A stretch of DNA of 64,000 nt from JAGVSR01 sp963778225 (GTDB lineage Bacteria > Pseudomonadota > Alphaproteobacteria > Rhizobiales > Hyphomicrobiaceae). This document shows, one piece after another, positions 28,961 through 37,967 of the stretch. Where the stretch lies: positions 477,978 through 541,977 of the forward strand of contig CAVZTR010000012.1 in NCBI GenBank assembly GCA_963778225.1, read 5' to 3'. The notes beneath the pieces are model-generated. The model did not search any database. It saw only the letters and a list, made by a program, of their open reading frames with translations, and was not told the origin of the DNA. Position numbers and translations under genes: made by a program. Position 1 is the first letter of the stretch. Each line of letters opens with the position of its first letter.

Positions 28961-29053
28961 TCTGGCGGGCTGCTCTGGCGGCTGCTCTGGCCTCGGGCAC
29001 GCTCCACGTGTTAGGCAGACGGCGTTTCGCACCTCTTTTGGTTCAGTGATGCC

Positions 29054-29230
29054 ATGACGGAAACCGGCGAAAAGCCCACGCATGCCCAGGCCGCCGCCGC
29101 CGCGCGTGCTTCACGGCTGGCCGAGGAACTCAGGGCTAATTTGCGAAAGCGAAAGGAAAAAGCCCGTATGACCGAAGCGCCTGCCGATACGAAAGACAAG
29201 CCGGCCGCGGGCAACAAGCGCATTGATTGA
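29054..29230 (+). CDS. small hypothetical protein upstream of murA
   Basis: A protein of 58 aa too short for common ORF cut-offs. The composition is coding-like: an Ala-rich amphipathic helix (residues 9-27), then a basic RANLRKRKEKAR helix and a disordered charged tail ending at TGA 29228-29230. I recall small charged ORFs of this kind just before murA in Rhizobiales, but cannot prove homology here. The role is unknown. Confidence 0.6.
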   Translation: MTETGEKPTHAQAAAAARASRLAEELRANLRKRKEKARMTEAPADTKDKPAAGNKRID

Positions 29231-29389
29231 CCTTGCTGTGAAGTCAACATAGATCGGACGTACCTTTTTCTCAGCGGAGCGACCGCTCCAAGACTCATCA
29301 CCCGGCAACACTTGGCCAACTCGCCGTCCCAGGCGGGTTTCTTTGCTGCCTGCATCCACCGCCCCTCAGACAGGACGAGACCTCTTCTC

Positions 29390-30679
29390 ATGGATCGCAT
29401 CAAAATCGTCGGCGGCGGGCAGCTGAACGGCATCATCCCGATTTCGGGCGCGAAGAACGCCGCACTTCCGCTGATGATCGCCAGCCTGCTGACATCGGAT
29501 CGCGTGACGTTGAAGAACGTTCCCAATCTCGCGGACGTCAACCTGCTGGCCCGCATTCTGCGCAACCACGGCACGGACCTCGCTGTTGATGGCAAGCGGT
29601 CGTCGCCCAACATGCAGGGCGAGACATTCCACCTGACGGCGCGCGATATCGTGGACACGACCGCGCCTTACGAAATGGTCTCGCGGATGCGCGCGAGCTT
29701 CTGGGTGCTCGGACCTATTCTTGCGCGCATGCGACAAGCGAAGGTTTCGCTTCCAGGCGGCTGCGCGATCGGCACGCGGCCCGTCGATCTGCATTTGACC
29801 GGGCTCAAAGCGCTCGGCGCCGAAATCGAGATCGATGGTGGCTATGTGCTCGCCAAGGCTCCGAAGGGGCTGCACGGCGCGCACATCATCTTTCCAAAGG
29901 TGTCGGTGGGGGCCACGCATAACGTGCTACTGGCCGCGGCGCTGGCCAAGGGCGAGACCCTCATTGAGAATGCAGCGCGGGAACCCGAAGTCGGCGACGT
30001 TGCGGCGCTGCTCGTGAAAATGGGCGTTCTCATCGAGGGGATCGGCACGTCGACGTTGCGTATTCAGGGACGCGACCGGCTCGATGGCGCGATCCATACG
30101 GTTCTGCCGGATCGGATCGAGACGGGTACGTTCGCGATGGTCGTCGCGGCGACGGGCGGCGATGTGGTGCTCGAGGATACGCGGATCGAGCTGCTTTCGA
30201 ATGCACTCGAAGTTCTCGCCGCGACGGGCACGAGCGTGACGCCGACGAAGACCGGCATCCGCATTCAGCGCAATGGTGGAGAGATCGAGCCGGTTTCAGT
30301 CGAGACGCAGCCCTACCCTGGTTTTCCGACCGATTTGCAGGCGCAGCTAATGGCTCTCATGACGCGCGCGCACGGGACCAGCGTGATCCGCGAAACGATT
30401 TTCGAGAACCGCTTCATGCACGTGCAGGAGCTTGCGCGGCTTGGGGCCGACATCCAGCTGCATGGCGACACCGCGACGATCAAGGGCGTGAAGCATCTGC
30501 GCGGCGCACCCGTCATGGCCACGGACTTGCGCGCGTCCGTGTCGCTCGTGATCGCGGGCCTCATGGCGGAAGGCGAGACCACGGTCGGCCGCGTCTATCA
30601 TCTCGATCGCGGCTTCGAGCGGCTGGAAGAAAAGCTTTCCAAATGTGGCGCGAACATCGAGCGCTTGGCGTCGGGCTGA
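29390..30679 (+). CDS. murA: UDP-N-acetylglucosamine 1-carboxyvinyltransferase
   Basis: First committed step of peptidoglycan synthesis: PEP is added to UDP-GlcNAc. The 429-aa protein starts MDRIKIVGGGQLNG, with KNAALP (catalytic Lys22 of the family) and the fosfomycin-target loop LPGGCAIGTRPVDLHL, where Cys125 is the catalytic residue. The C-terminal domain carries TDLRASVSLVIAGLMAEG. ATG at 29390 matches the family; the in-frame upstream start would add 26 non-family residues. Confidence 0.97.
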   Translation: MDRIKIVGGGQLNGIIPISGAKNAALPLMIASLLTSDRVTLKNVPNLADVNLLARILRNHGTDLAVDGKRSSPNMQGETFHLTARDIVDTTAPYEMVSRMRASFWVLGPILARMRQAKVSLPGGCAIGTRPVDLHLTGLKALGAEIEIDGGYVLAKAPKGLHGAHIIFPKVSVGATHNVLLAAALAKGETLIENAAREPEVGDVAALLVKMGVLIEGIGTSTLRIQGRDRLDGAIHTVLPDRIETGTFAMVVAATGGDVVLEDTRIELLSNALEVLAATGTSVTPTKTGIRIQRNGGEIEPVSVETQPYPGFPTDLQAQLMALMTRAHGTSVIRETIFENRFMHVQELARLGADIQLHGDTATIKGVKHLRGAPVMATDLRASVSLVIAGLMAEGETTVGRVYHLDRGFERLEEKLSKCGANIERLASG

Positions 30680-30825
30680 ACCGGCAAGCGCCGTTCAATT
30701 GGCCACGGGGATGAGTTTAAGATTTATTTGCAACTCGTTTTCCGGCGTGCACATGAATACCGAGCGTGAGGACGCGTTCATTCGCGCTACTCCATTTTTG
30801 ATTGTAGAATTGTCCGGGGGATAAA

Positions 30826-31290
30826 ATGAAAATGAAAACCGCTTTGACGGCGACCGCAGCTTTGATGATTGCGGGCGGGGTCGTCGGCTCGGCACAGGCT
30901 GCCGTCGGTAAAGTTGGCACCTTGACGTGCAAGGGCGGGGCGGGCGTCGGTATGATCCTCGGCTCGAAGAAGCATTATGATTGCGTGTTCAAGCCCACGA
31001 AGGGTGCGCCGCAAAAGTATGAAGGTTCGGTCACGAAAATCGGTCTTGATCTGGGCTTTACATCTTCCGTGACGATCGTATGGGCCGTGTTCGCCTCGAC
31101 CGATCTCCCGGATCGTGCGCTGGCTGGCGATTACGTTGGGGCGAATGCCGATGCCTCGATTGGCGTTGGCGTCGGAACCAAGATTCTCGTTGGGGGCTCG
31201 AAGAATTCCATCAGTCTCCAGCCGCTCAGCGTACAGGGCCAGACGGGCCTCAATGTCGCCGTGGGCGTTGCCGATCTCGCGCTGCGTTGA
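30826..31290 (+). CDS. DUF992 exported protein
   Basis: A protein of 154 aa with a signal peptide (residues 1-25). The mature part fits DUF992: KVGTLTCKGGAGVGMILGSK, HYDCVFKPTKGAPQKYEGSVTKIGLDLGF, 'DYVGANADASIGVGVGTKILVGGS' and SLQPLSVQGQTGLNVAVGVADL. Two Cys could form a disulfide. Its function is unknown. It lies in an insertion between murA and the DUF2948-hisD block; a good GGGG-type ribosome site precedes the ATG. Confidence 0.85.
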   Translation: MKMKTALTATAALMIAGGVVGSAQAAVGKVGTLTCKGGAGVGMILGSKKHYDCVFKPTKGAPQKYEGSVTKIGLDLGFTSSVTIVWAVFASTDLPDRALAGDYVGANADASIGVGVGTKILVGGSKNSISLQPLSVQGQTGLNVAVGVADLALR

Positions 31291-31649
31291 TCAGACATCT
31301 TGCCGGCAGGGGCACAGGCCTCTGCCGGTCCACTTGCTTTTTGCGGCGCAGCATGAGATAAGGCGCCATCCGGATCGCTCTGATCCGGTCCATCGGCGCG
31401 CGACTGCGTGACGGGACAATCGGAACAAGGACCGCTTTCGAGCGGCCGTTCGTCCTCCGGCCCGCGCCTCTGACCTCCCAAAATCGGCCGCCCCGGCACG
31501 CAGGGCGCCTGATGCATCCCAAGACCGCTGCCGGCATGGCCGGGTGGCTGGGAATGCGTCGAGCCCGCGCCATCTGAAGCGCCAAGACCGCCGCCGGAAC
31601 CAACCGGTCGCGGCCAGACCGCGCACGTGGGCCAACCGAAAGAACATCA
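31291..31649. other. gap before the RNA helicase gene, no gene seen
   Basis: This 359-bp stretch has open frames on both strands only because of its high GC; none has a recognisable product. It probably holds the promoter and a long leader for the helicase gene. I see no clear riboswitch or terminator. Confidence 0.45.
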
Positions 31650-33224
31650 GTGACCACATTCCAAGAACTCGGCCTCGATCCGCTCCTCCTGAAGGCGCTC
31701 GAAACCGAAGGCTACACGACGCCGACGCCCATCCAGGCGCAGGCTATCCCCACCATTCTTCAGGGCAAGGACCTGCTCGGCATCGCGCAGACCGGCACGG
31801 GCAAGACCGCAGCCTTCGCGCTGCCGATCCTGCAGCGGCTCAACGCCAACCGTCAGCCGCCGCTGCGCAAGGGCGTGCGCTCGCTCATCCTGTCACCGAC
31901 GCGGGAACTCGCAACGCAGATCGCGGAGAGCTTCCGCACGTACGGCCGCCATATGGGCTTCTCCGTCGCCGTGGTGTTCGGCGGCGTCGCACACAAGCCG
32001 CAGCGTGATGCGCTCGCGCGCGGTGTCGACGTGCTCGTCGCCACCCCCGGCCGTCTGCTCGACCATATGGGCGAACGCAACGTGACGCTCGAGGGGACTG
32101 AAATCCTCGTTCTCGACGAAGCGGACCAGATGATGGATCTCGGCTTCATCCGACCGCTCCGCCAGATCGTGGCGACGCTGTCGCATCGCCGCCAGAGCCT
32201 GTTCTTCTCGGCCACCATGCCGCACGAGATCGGGGCGCTTGCCGCCGAACTCCTGAAGGATCCGGTGAAAGTTTCCGTGTCGCCCGTCGCCAAGACGGCC
32301 GACCGCGTGACGCAGGAAGTGATCTTCATCGAGCAGACGAAGAAGCGGGCGCTGCTCGTCGAACTTTTTGCCAACCAGGACCTGACGCGCACGATCGTGT
32401 TCACGCGCACCAAGCGTGGCGCTGACCGCGTTGCACGGCATCTGGAAAGCAACGGCGTGCCGGTCTCTGCCATTCACGGCAACAAGAGCCAGGCGCAGCG
32501 CGATCAGGCGATGAAGGGCTTCAAGGCCGGCAAGATTCGCGCGCTGATTGCGACGGATATTGCGGCGCGCGGCATCGACGTGGATGCTGTTTCGCACGTC
32601 ATCAACTACGAAATTCCGAACGTTCCGGAGAGCTACGTGCACCGCATCGGCCGCACGGCGCGCGCCGGCGCGGAAGGGATTGCGATCTCGCTCGTGGATA
32701 ACGAAGAGCGCGCCTATCTGCGTGATATCGAGCGCCTGACGCGGTTGACTATTCCCAGCACGGACCGCCGCAACGACACAACGCTCGTCGCTCCGGTGGA
32801 AAGCCGGGCCGAGCGCGATGCAGAGCGGGCCGACCTTTCGCCGGGTGGTTCGCGCGGTCAGCGTCAGGGTCGCAGCTTCGGTGGTGGCCAGCGTGGTTCG
32901 GGTCAACGCGGATCAGACCGTGGTGCGGATCGCCGTGACGGCAGCGGCGGGCGTCCGCAGCGTGCACGTCATGACGACCGTGCAGCACCGTCTGAAGCAC
33001 GCAGCGAGCGCAGCGGATTTCATCCGCTGGCAGCTGGAGAACGGGCACTTGACAGGCGAAGGCCGTGGGCCGGATCGCCGCGATGCTCATCGCGCAAATC
33101 GGGATCGTCCGCAGAATGCCCGCTCCGACGAACGCCGCGGCGAACGTGGTGGCGACCGGGGTGGCGAAGGCCGTCCGGTGCAGCGCTACAACGACCGCAC
33201 GGCGGACGCGCGTCCGCAGGGTGA
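31650..33224 (+). CDS. DEAD-box RNA helicase, RhlE type, reading frame shifted in the tail
   Basis: ATP-dependent RNA helicase with the full motif set: Q motif near PTPIQAQAIP, AQTGTGKT (Walker A), PTRELA, TPGRLLDH, DEAD in LVLDEADQMMD, SAT, then IVFTRTKRGAD, TDIAARGIDVD and YVHRIGRTARAG. The core ends near residue 375 and is followed by an Arg/Gly-rich tail. In this frame the tail turns into Trp/Cys/Pro-rich sequence after about 33010 and stops at 33224. In the +1 frame an Arg/Gly/Asp-rich tail continues to 33600, so a one-base insertion is likely. The start is GTG at 31650. Confidence 0.88.
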   Translation: MTTFQELGLDPLLLKALETEGYTTPTPIQAQAIPTILQGKDLLGIAQTGTGKTAAFALPILQRLNANRQPPLRKGVRSLILSPTRELATQIAESFRTYGRHMGFSVAVVFGGVAHKPQRDALARGVDVLVATPGRLLDHMGERNVTLEGTEILVLDEADQMMDLGFIRPLRQIVATLSHRRQSLFFSATMPHEIGALAAELLKDPVKVSVSPVAKTADRVTQEVIFIEQTKKRALLVELFANQDLTRTIVFTRTKRGADRVARHLESNGVPVSAIHGNKSQAQRDQAMKGFKAGKIRALIATDIAARGIDVDAVSHVINYEIPNVPESYVHRIGRTARAGAEGIAISLVDNEERAYLRDIERLTRLTIPSTDRRNDTTLVAPVESRAERDAERADLSPGGSRGQRQGRSFGGGQRGSGQRGSDRGADRRDGSGGRPQRARHDDRAAPSEARSERSGFHPLAAGERALDRRRPWAGSPRCSSRKSGSSAECPLRRTPRRTWWRPGWRRPSGAALQRPHGGRASAG

Positions 33225-33600
33225 GCGGTCGTTCGGTGAACGCCCCCGCGGCGAAGGCCGTGGCCCGCGCTCGGATGATACACGCGCTCCGCGTGGCGAC
33301 CGGCCGCACCGCGAACACAGCCCGCGCGACGGCGACCGCCGTCCGCACGGCGCCGAGGGTCGTCCGCGTCATGCCAACGGACACCGCGACGGCGAGCATC
33401 GTTCGGGGGAAGCCCGCACGGGCGAGCGCCCGGCCAATGGCCATGCCAGCGCCCGTCCGGCCCATCGCGGCCAGCGTTCGGATGGACCGGCCAAGGGTCT
33501 GGAAGGCGTGAAGTTCCTCAACAATCGCAGCGAGCGTCCCCAGGGCCGCCCGTCGGCGCCCCGTGGCGATGACCGCCGCAAGGCACCGCGTAACGCCTGA
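33013..33600 (+). other. displaced C-terminal tail of the RNA helicase (+1 frame)
   Basis: From about 33013 to the TGA ending at 33600 the +1 frame carries the natural continuation of the helicase tail: repeated Arg-Gly, Arg-Asp and Arg-Pro units (for example ERRGERGGDRGGEGRP) and an ending SAPRGDDRRKAPRNA typical of RhlE proteins. This part has no start codon of its own that makes sense. If the sequence is right the helicase has lost this tail. Confidence 0.7.
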
Positions 33601-33619
33601 TCGGTTGTTTGACCCGAAG

Positions 33620-33647
33620 AGGCGCCTCGAGTTGCTAAGGCGCCTTT
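33620..33647 (+). terminator. intrinsic terminator after the helicase
   Basis: Stem AGGCGCCT / AGGCGCCT with a 10-nt loop, followed by TT. It lies about 20 bp past the displaced tail's stop codon, which supports 33600 as the original gene end. Confidence 0.6.
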
Positions 33648-33660
33648 GAGAAGTGAATTG

Positions 33661-33692
33661 GACGGGGGGCGCGGTTGCACGCGCCCCCCGTC
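33661..33692. repeat. long GC-rich inverted repeat
   Basis: A 13-bp perfect stem, GACGGGGGGCGCG / CGCGCCCCCCGTC, with the 6-nt loop GTTGCA. No T-run follows, so it is not a standard terminator; it may back up the preceding one or be a mobile palindrome. Confidence 0.6.
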
Positions 33693-33792
33693 GCCATTAT
33701 CACTGCCGACCTAAGCTTGGCATGGGCCTGCCTTACGGGCCTTGATCGCAGGCCCGCATGTGGCGGCGCCCCAACCGCAAGTGCACGCCACG

Positions 33793-34272
33793 ATGACCGC
33801 CAAAGATAGCTCGGGCCTTAAGCTCATCGCCCTCGATGCCGAAGATCTCGACGTCGTCTCTGCACACCTGCAGGACGCGGTGATCAGCGTTGGTGAAATG
33901 ACTTACTTGAAGGGTGAGCGTCGGTTCGCTGCGATTGCCAACCGTTTCGACTGGACGGATGCGCTCGCGGGCCGAGGTGGACGCAAGAAGTCCTTTACCC
34001 GTCGCCGAACGGGGCTCCGCTTCGAGAAGGTGCTGGGTGCGCAACTCTCCGGGATCAATCTCAGCGACAAGCGGCAGATGCTGAACGTACTGGCGATCCG
34101 CTTCGAGGCGACGACGGCGCCGGAGGGCACCATCACGATTGCATGCGCGGGCGGCGCGGCCATTCGACTTCACGTGGAATGCGTGGAAGCGGAAATGAAG
34201 GATCTCGGCGCCGCGTGGACGACGAAATCCAAGCCTGAACATCCCGACGACGAGCCCGGCGCGCCGGGCTGA
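33793..34272 (+). CDS. DUF2948 family protein
   Basis: A cytoplasmic protein of 159 aa with the family pattern: LKLIALDAEDLDVVSAHLQDAVI, then 'RRFAAIANRFDW', 'RRTGLRFEKVLGAQLSGI' and LNVLAIRF. The function is unknown. In Rhizobiales it commonly sits right before hisD, as here (63-bp gap). ATG at 33793 is the family start. Confidence 0.88.
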   Translation: MTAKDSSGLKLIALDAEDLDVVSAHLQDAVISVGEMTYLKGERRFAAIANRFDWTDALAGRGGRKKSFTRRRTGLRFEKVLGAQLSGINLSDKRQMLNVLAIRFEATTAPEGTITIACAGGAAIRLHVECVEAEMKDLGAAWTTKSKPEHPDDEPGAPG

Positions 34273-34335
34273 TCGCCTGACGCCGCCGCTCCGTTAATCC
34301 CGCAAATCCCGATCTCCTCCTTCCCGGACCCCTCC

Positions 34336-35634
34336 ATGCCCAAGACGCTCCTGACTTCCGACCCTGGCTTCGAGACCGCGTTCACGGCGCTTCTTTCGGA
34401 AAAACGCGAGGTGTCCGAAGAGGTCGACGCGGTCGTGCGCGAGATCATCGCGGATGTGCGTGCGCGCGGGGACAAGGCGCTGATCGACTTGTCGTTGAAG
34501 TTCGACGGGATCGATCTGGCCAAGACCGGTATCGCGGTGACGGCGGCGGAAATCGATGCGGCTGTCGCGCAATGTTCGAAAGAGACGCTCGACGCGCTGT
34601 CATTCGCGGCTGACCGGATCCGCGCGCACCATCAGCGGCAGTTGCCCAAGAGCGAACGCTACACGGACGAGACGGGCGTGGAGTTGGGCGACCGCTGGAC
34701 GGCGGTGGAGTCGGCCGGGCTTTATGTTCCCGGCGGTTCGGCATCGTATCCGTCGTCGGTCCTCATGAATGCGCTGCCGGCGATCGTCGCGGGCGTGCCG
34801 CGCATCGTGATGGTGGTGCCGTCGCCGCGGGGCGAATTGAACCCGCTCGTGTTGGCGGCCGCGCGACTGTGCGGCGTCACCGAGATCTATCGTATCGGCG
34901 GCGCGCAGGCTGTCGCGGCGCTGGCGTACGGGACGGAGACGGTGAAGCCCGTCGTGAAAATCGTCGGGCCTGGAAATGCGTTCGTGGCCGCTGCGAAGCG
35001 TCAGGTCTTCGGCACCGTCGGCATCGACAGCATCGCGGGGCCTTCGGAAGTGCTCGTGATCGCCGATAGTAAAAATGATCCGGAGTGGATTGCGGCCGAC
35101 CTGCTGGCGCAGGCCGAACACGACAAGGCGGCGCAATCCGTGCTGATGACCGATGATGCGGGATTTGCGAAAGCTGTCGAAGCGGCGGTTGCGCGTCAGC
35201 TCACCACCCTGCCCCGCGGCAACATTGCCGGCGAGAGCTGGAACGTGTTCGGTGCATCGATCGTTCTGAAGTCGTTCGACGAGGCTCCGGCGCTGGCCGA
35301 CCGGATCGCGGCCGAGCATCTTGAAATTGCCACGGCCGACAGCGAGGAACTTGCAGGCAAGATCCGCAATGCTGGCGCCATTTTCATTGGCGCCTACACT
35401 CCGGAGGTCATTGGTGACTACGTGGCCGGTTCAAATCACGTGTTGCCGACGGCGCGGTCAGCGCGTTTTTCGTCAGGCCTCGGCGTGCTCGATTTCATGA
35501 AGCGCACGTCGCTCCTGAAGCTTGACGCCGCTTCGCTGGCGCGTGTCGCGGACGCGGCGATGACGCTGGCGCGCTCGGAGGGTCTCGAGGCGCACCGCCG
35601 TTCGGTCGAAATCCGGCTGTCCGGCCGCGCATGA
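34336..35634 (+). CDS. hisD: histidinol dehydrogenase
   Basis: Zinc enzyme of 432 aa that carries out the last two oxidations of histidine synthesis (histidinol to histidine). It shows GLYVPGGSASYPSSVLMNA, the nucleotide region VKIVGPGNAFVAAAKR, and the signature GIDSIAGPSEVLVIAD with EHDKAAQ, and a late GSNHVLPT zinc-site histidine. Part of the DUF2948-hisD-UPF0262-phosphatase group, all in one direction with short gaps. Confidence 0.97.
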   Translation: MPKTLLTSDPGFETAFTALLSEKREVSEEVDAVVREIIADVRARGDKALIDLSLKFDGIDLAKTGIAVTAAEIDAAVAQCSKETLDALSFAADRIRAHHQRQLPKSERYTDETGVELGDRWTAVESAGLYVPGGSASYPSSVLMNALPAIVAGVPRIVMVVPSPRGELNPLVLAAARLCGVTEIYRIGGAQAVAALAYGTETVKPVVKIVGPGNAFVAAAKRQVFGTVGIDSIAGPSEVLVIADSKNDPEWIAADLLAQAEHDKAAQSVLMTDDAGFAKAVEAAVARQLTTLPRGNIAGESWNVFGASIVLKSFDEAPALADRIAAEHLEIATADSEELAGKIRNAGAIFIGAYTPEVIGDYVAGSNHVLPTARSARFSSGLGVLDFMKRTSLLKLDAASLARVADAAMTLARSEGLEAHRRSVEIRLSGRA

Positions 35635-35650
35635 AGGCGTGAGAGCAGAA

Positions 35651-36154
35651 ATGACCGAGATGACGGCCGACACCAGTTCGCAGAACCGAAATCGCATCGC
35701 TTCGATCCGCATCGATGATGGATCGATCGTGCGCGGGAACGCCAACATCGAGCATGAACGCGAAGTTGCAATTTTCGATATCATCGACGGCAATTCGTTC
35801 GCGCTCGAGGGCATCGACCAGGGTCCGTACCGCCTGGAGATCGCGATCGCCGACGACCGCCTCGTCCTTTCCGTTTTTCCTGAAGGCGGCAGCGAGACGG
35901 TGGCGGTGCACACGCTCACCATGACGCCGCTGAAGCGGCTGCTCAAAGACTACTTCATGGTTCTGGATAGCTATTATCAGGCCATAAGGTCGGGTCAGCC
36001 ATCGCGCATCGAAGCGATCGACGTGGGACGGCGCGGATTGCACGATGAAGGCAGCCGGCTGCTGCAGGAGCGCCTCGCGGGCAAGATCACGCTCGACTTC
36101 GATACGGCACGGCGCATTTTTACACTGATTACCGCGCTACACTGGAAGGGCTAG
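35651..36154 (+). CDS. UPF0262 family protein
   Basis: A protein of 167 aa with the family features: RIASIRIDD, HEREVAIFDIIDGNSF, 'GPYRLEIAIADDRLVLSV', LKRLLKDYFMVLDSYYQAIRS and a C-terminal TARRIFTLITALH. The function is unknown. It sits between hisD (16-bp gap) and the phosphatase gene (5-bp gap), the usual alphaproteobacterial order. ATG at 35651 was chosen; an earlier GTG at 35639 is possible. Confidence 0.92.
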   Translation: MTEMTADTSSQNRNRIASIRIDDGSIVRGNANIEHEREVAIFDIIDGNSFALEGIDQGPYRLEIAIADDRLVLSVFPEGGSETVAVHTLTMTPLKRLLKDYFMVLDSYYQAIRSGQPSRIEAIDVGRRGLHDEGSRLLQERLAGKITLDFDTARRIFTLITALHWKG

Positions 36155-36159
36155 CGACG

Positions 36160-36618
36160 GTGGTCCAACCGTCCGAGCCGCCACCTCGAATACTGTTTGC
36201 CTGTACGCTCAATGCCGTTCGCTCTCCGATGGCGGCGGCGATCCTGCATCATTTTGCCGGAGCCCGGCTCAATGTGACGTCTGCGGGCGTGCGGCGTGGA
36301 CATGCCGATCCCTTCGTCATGGCTGTGATGGACGAGATCGGTATCGACGTGACCGCGCATCAGCCTCGCACATTTAAAGAGCTCGAGCGGCAAACCTTCA
36401 CCACCATCATCACGTTGTCGCCGGAAGCACAGCATCACGCCGTGGAATTGACGCGCATCATGAAGGCGGACGTGGAGTACTGGCCAACGTTCGATCCCTC
36501 GATGTTGCCGGCGGCGGCTGGACGGGGCGTCATTCTGCAGGGATACCGGAAGCTGCGCGATGATCTCACGACGCGCATCAAAGACCGCTTCCTGATCGGT
36601 GGCGGGCCGTCGGTATAA
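36160..36618 (+). CDS. low-molecular-weight protein-tyrosine-phosphatase family protein
   Basis: A protein of 152 aa with the CX5R phosphate loop CTLNAVRS (Cys15 to Arg21) and a late Asp-Pro pair in the FDPSML region, typical of LMW phosphatases and ArsC arsenate reductases. Substrate unknown. The GTG start at 36160 lies 5 bp after the UPF0262 stop. In relatives infA usually follows; here two minus-strand genes (cya, crp) stand in that place. Confidence 0.85.
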   Translation: MVQPSEPPPRILFACTLNAVRSPMAAAILHHFAGARLNVTSAGVRRGHADPFVMAVMDEIGIDVTAHQPRTFKELERQTFTTIITLSPEAQHHAVELTRIMKADVEYWPTFDPSMLPAAAGRGVILQGYRKLRDDLTTRIKDRFLIGGGPSV

Positions 36619-36625
36619 GCGTTCG

Positions 36626-37942
36626 TTACTCGGCGGCCGCGCGGCTCGCTTCAGAGGGCGACAAGAGGAAGAACGCTTCGCGCGGGCCGAGCCCCTTGAT
36701 CTCCACCTGGCCGCGGCTTTCAAATTCGAACTGCTGATCGAGCAGCTTCTTGCAGCGGGGGCAGACGAGGATGCGGCCCGGCTCGGATAGATTTTCCAAC
36801 CGCGCTGCAAGGTTCACCGCGTCGCCCCAGACGTCGTACGTGAATTTCTGTTTGCCGATGACGCCTGCCATGACCGGACCGGAGGCGATGCCGATGCGGA
36901 TCGACAAGGAGATACCGCGTTCGGCTGCGACGCGGGAAACCGCGGCAAGCATCGACAAGCCCATCCCAGCCAAGCGGTGCAAATGATCGTCGCAGGGTTC
37001 GGGGATGCCGGCCGCGACCATGTAGGCGTCGCCGATCGTCTTGATCTTCTCCACGCCGTGCACTCTCGCCAAATCATCGAACCGGGTAACGATCTCGTTG
37101 AGCAGAGCGACTGTGTCGGCCGGGCCGAGGGTGCGAGCAAGCGCGACGAAGCCCGAAATATCGGCGAACAAAACGGACGCGTCGTCGAATTGATCGGAAA
37201 TGCGATCAGCGGGCGCTGCCTTCAAGCGGGCTACGATGGCATCCGGAAGGATATTGCGCAGGAGGTTGTCGGTTTCGGCCTTCGCGTTTTCCGCAAGCCG
37301 GAATGCATAATAGACGGATGCCGCGATGAGGCCGACCGTCGTGATCGCGGCCTGCACATAGATGCTGTCGATGACTTCCTTGTCGGCCGGTATGAGGGCC
37401 GCTTTTTCCGGAAACCAGAACCAGGCCGCCAAATGCAAGGCGAGGCCCGAAAGAATGACGGGTACGACGAGCCACAGGCGATTGAGCCCGAATACAACGA
37501 AGGGCGCGGCGGCACCGACGAAGTACTGCAGGTGCACGCCCGAGGCATGGCCCAAGTATCTGGTGAACGCCAGCAGGGCGGCCCATTCGGCAACGACGAT
37601 GAGCAGGGCGCCTGCGACGTCGTTGATGCGATGTGCGAGAGGGACAGCGAGCGCGGCGCCCACGAGAGCGAGATTGATCCAGATGATGGGCTTGTAGGTC
37701 TCGTAGTCGAGGAGCGCGTGCTGGATGGCATAGACGAGCGTCGAGACGACGATGAGATAGGCGATGAGGTTCAGGATCATCAGCCGGCGTTTGATGTCGG
37801 GCGGATAGCCGGAGGTGCCGGCTTGCGAAAGGCGGCTGATGCCGCGGCCGATCGCCTGCAATTGCGGCAGTTCACCGACGGTTGCGATACCGTCGCGGAT
37901 CGGCAGCAGGGCGCGCTTCAAGACGTCGATCACGACGGCCAC
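36626..37942 (-). CDS. class III adenylate cyclase, membrane-bound
   Basis: A protein of 438 aa. Residues about 52-225 hold six transmembrane segments; a class III catalytic domain follows from about 255. The first metal Asp is in VLFADISGF, the second in KIKTIGDAYMVAAG, whose Lys also reads adenine. The Asp in YDVWGDAVNLAARLE is the second adenine-reading residue, and Asn-Arg of NLAARLE stabilise the transition state. This set predicts ATP, not GTP, as substrate. It lies 25 bp after the Crp-like gene in the same direction, so cAMP maker and sensor are probably co-expressed. Confidence 0.9.
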   Translation of the reverse strand: MAVVIDVLKRALLPIRDGIATVGELPQLQAIGRGISRLSQAGTSGYPPDIKRRLMILNLIAYLIVVSTLVYAIQHALLDYETYKPIIWINLALVGAALAVPLAHRINDVAGALLIVVAEWAALLAFTRYLGHASGVHLQYFVGAAAPFVVFGLNRLWLVVPVILSGLALHLAAWFWFPEKAALIPADKEVIDSIYVQAAITTVGLIAASVYYAFRLAENAKAETDNLLRNILPDAIVARLKAAPADRISDQFDDASVLFADISGFVALARTLGPADTVALLNEIVTRFDDLARVHGVEKIKTIGDAYMVAAGIPEPCDDHLHRLAGMGLSMLAAVSRVAAERGISLSIRIGIASGPVMAGVIGKQKFTYDVWGDAVNLAARLENLSEPGRILVCPRCKKLLDQQFEFESRGQVEIKGLGPREAFFLLSPSEASRAAAE

Positions 37943-37967
37943 CTTGGCGGATCTCGGCGTTGCTCCA

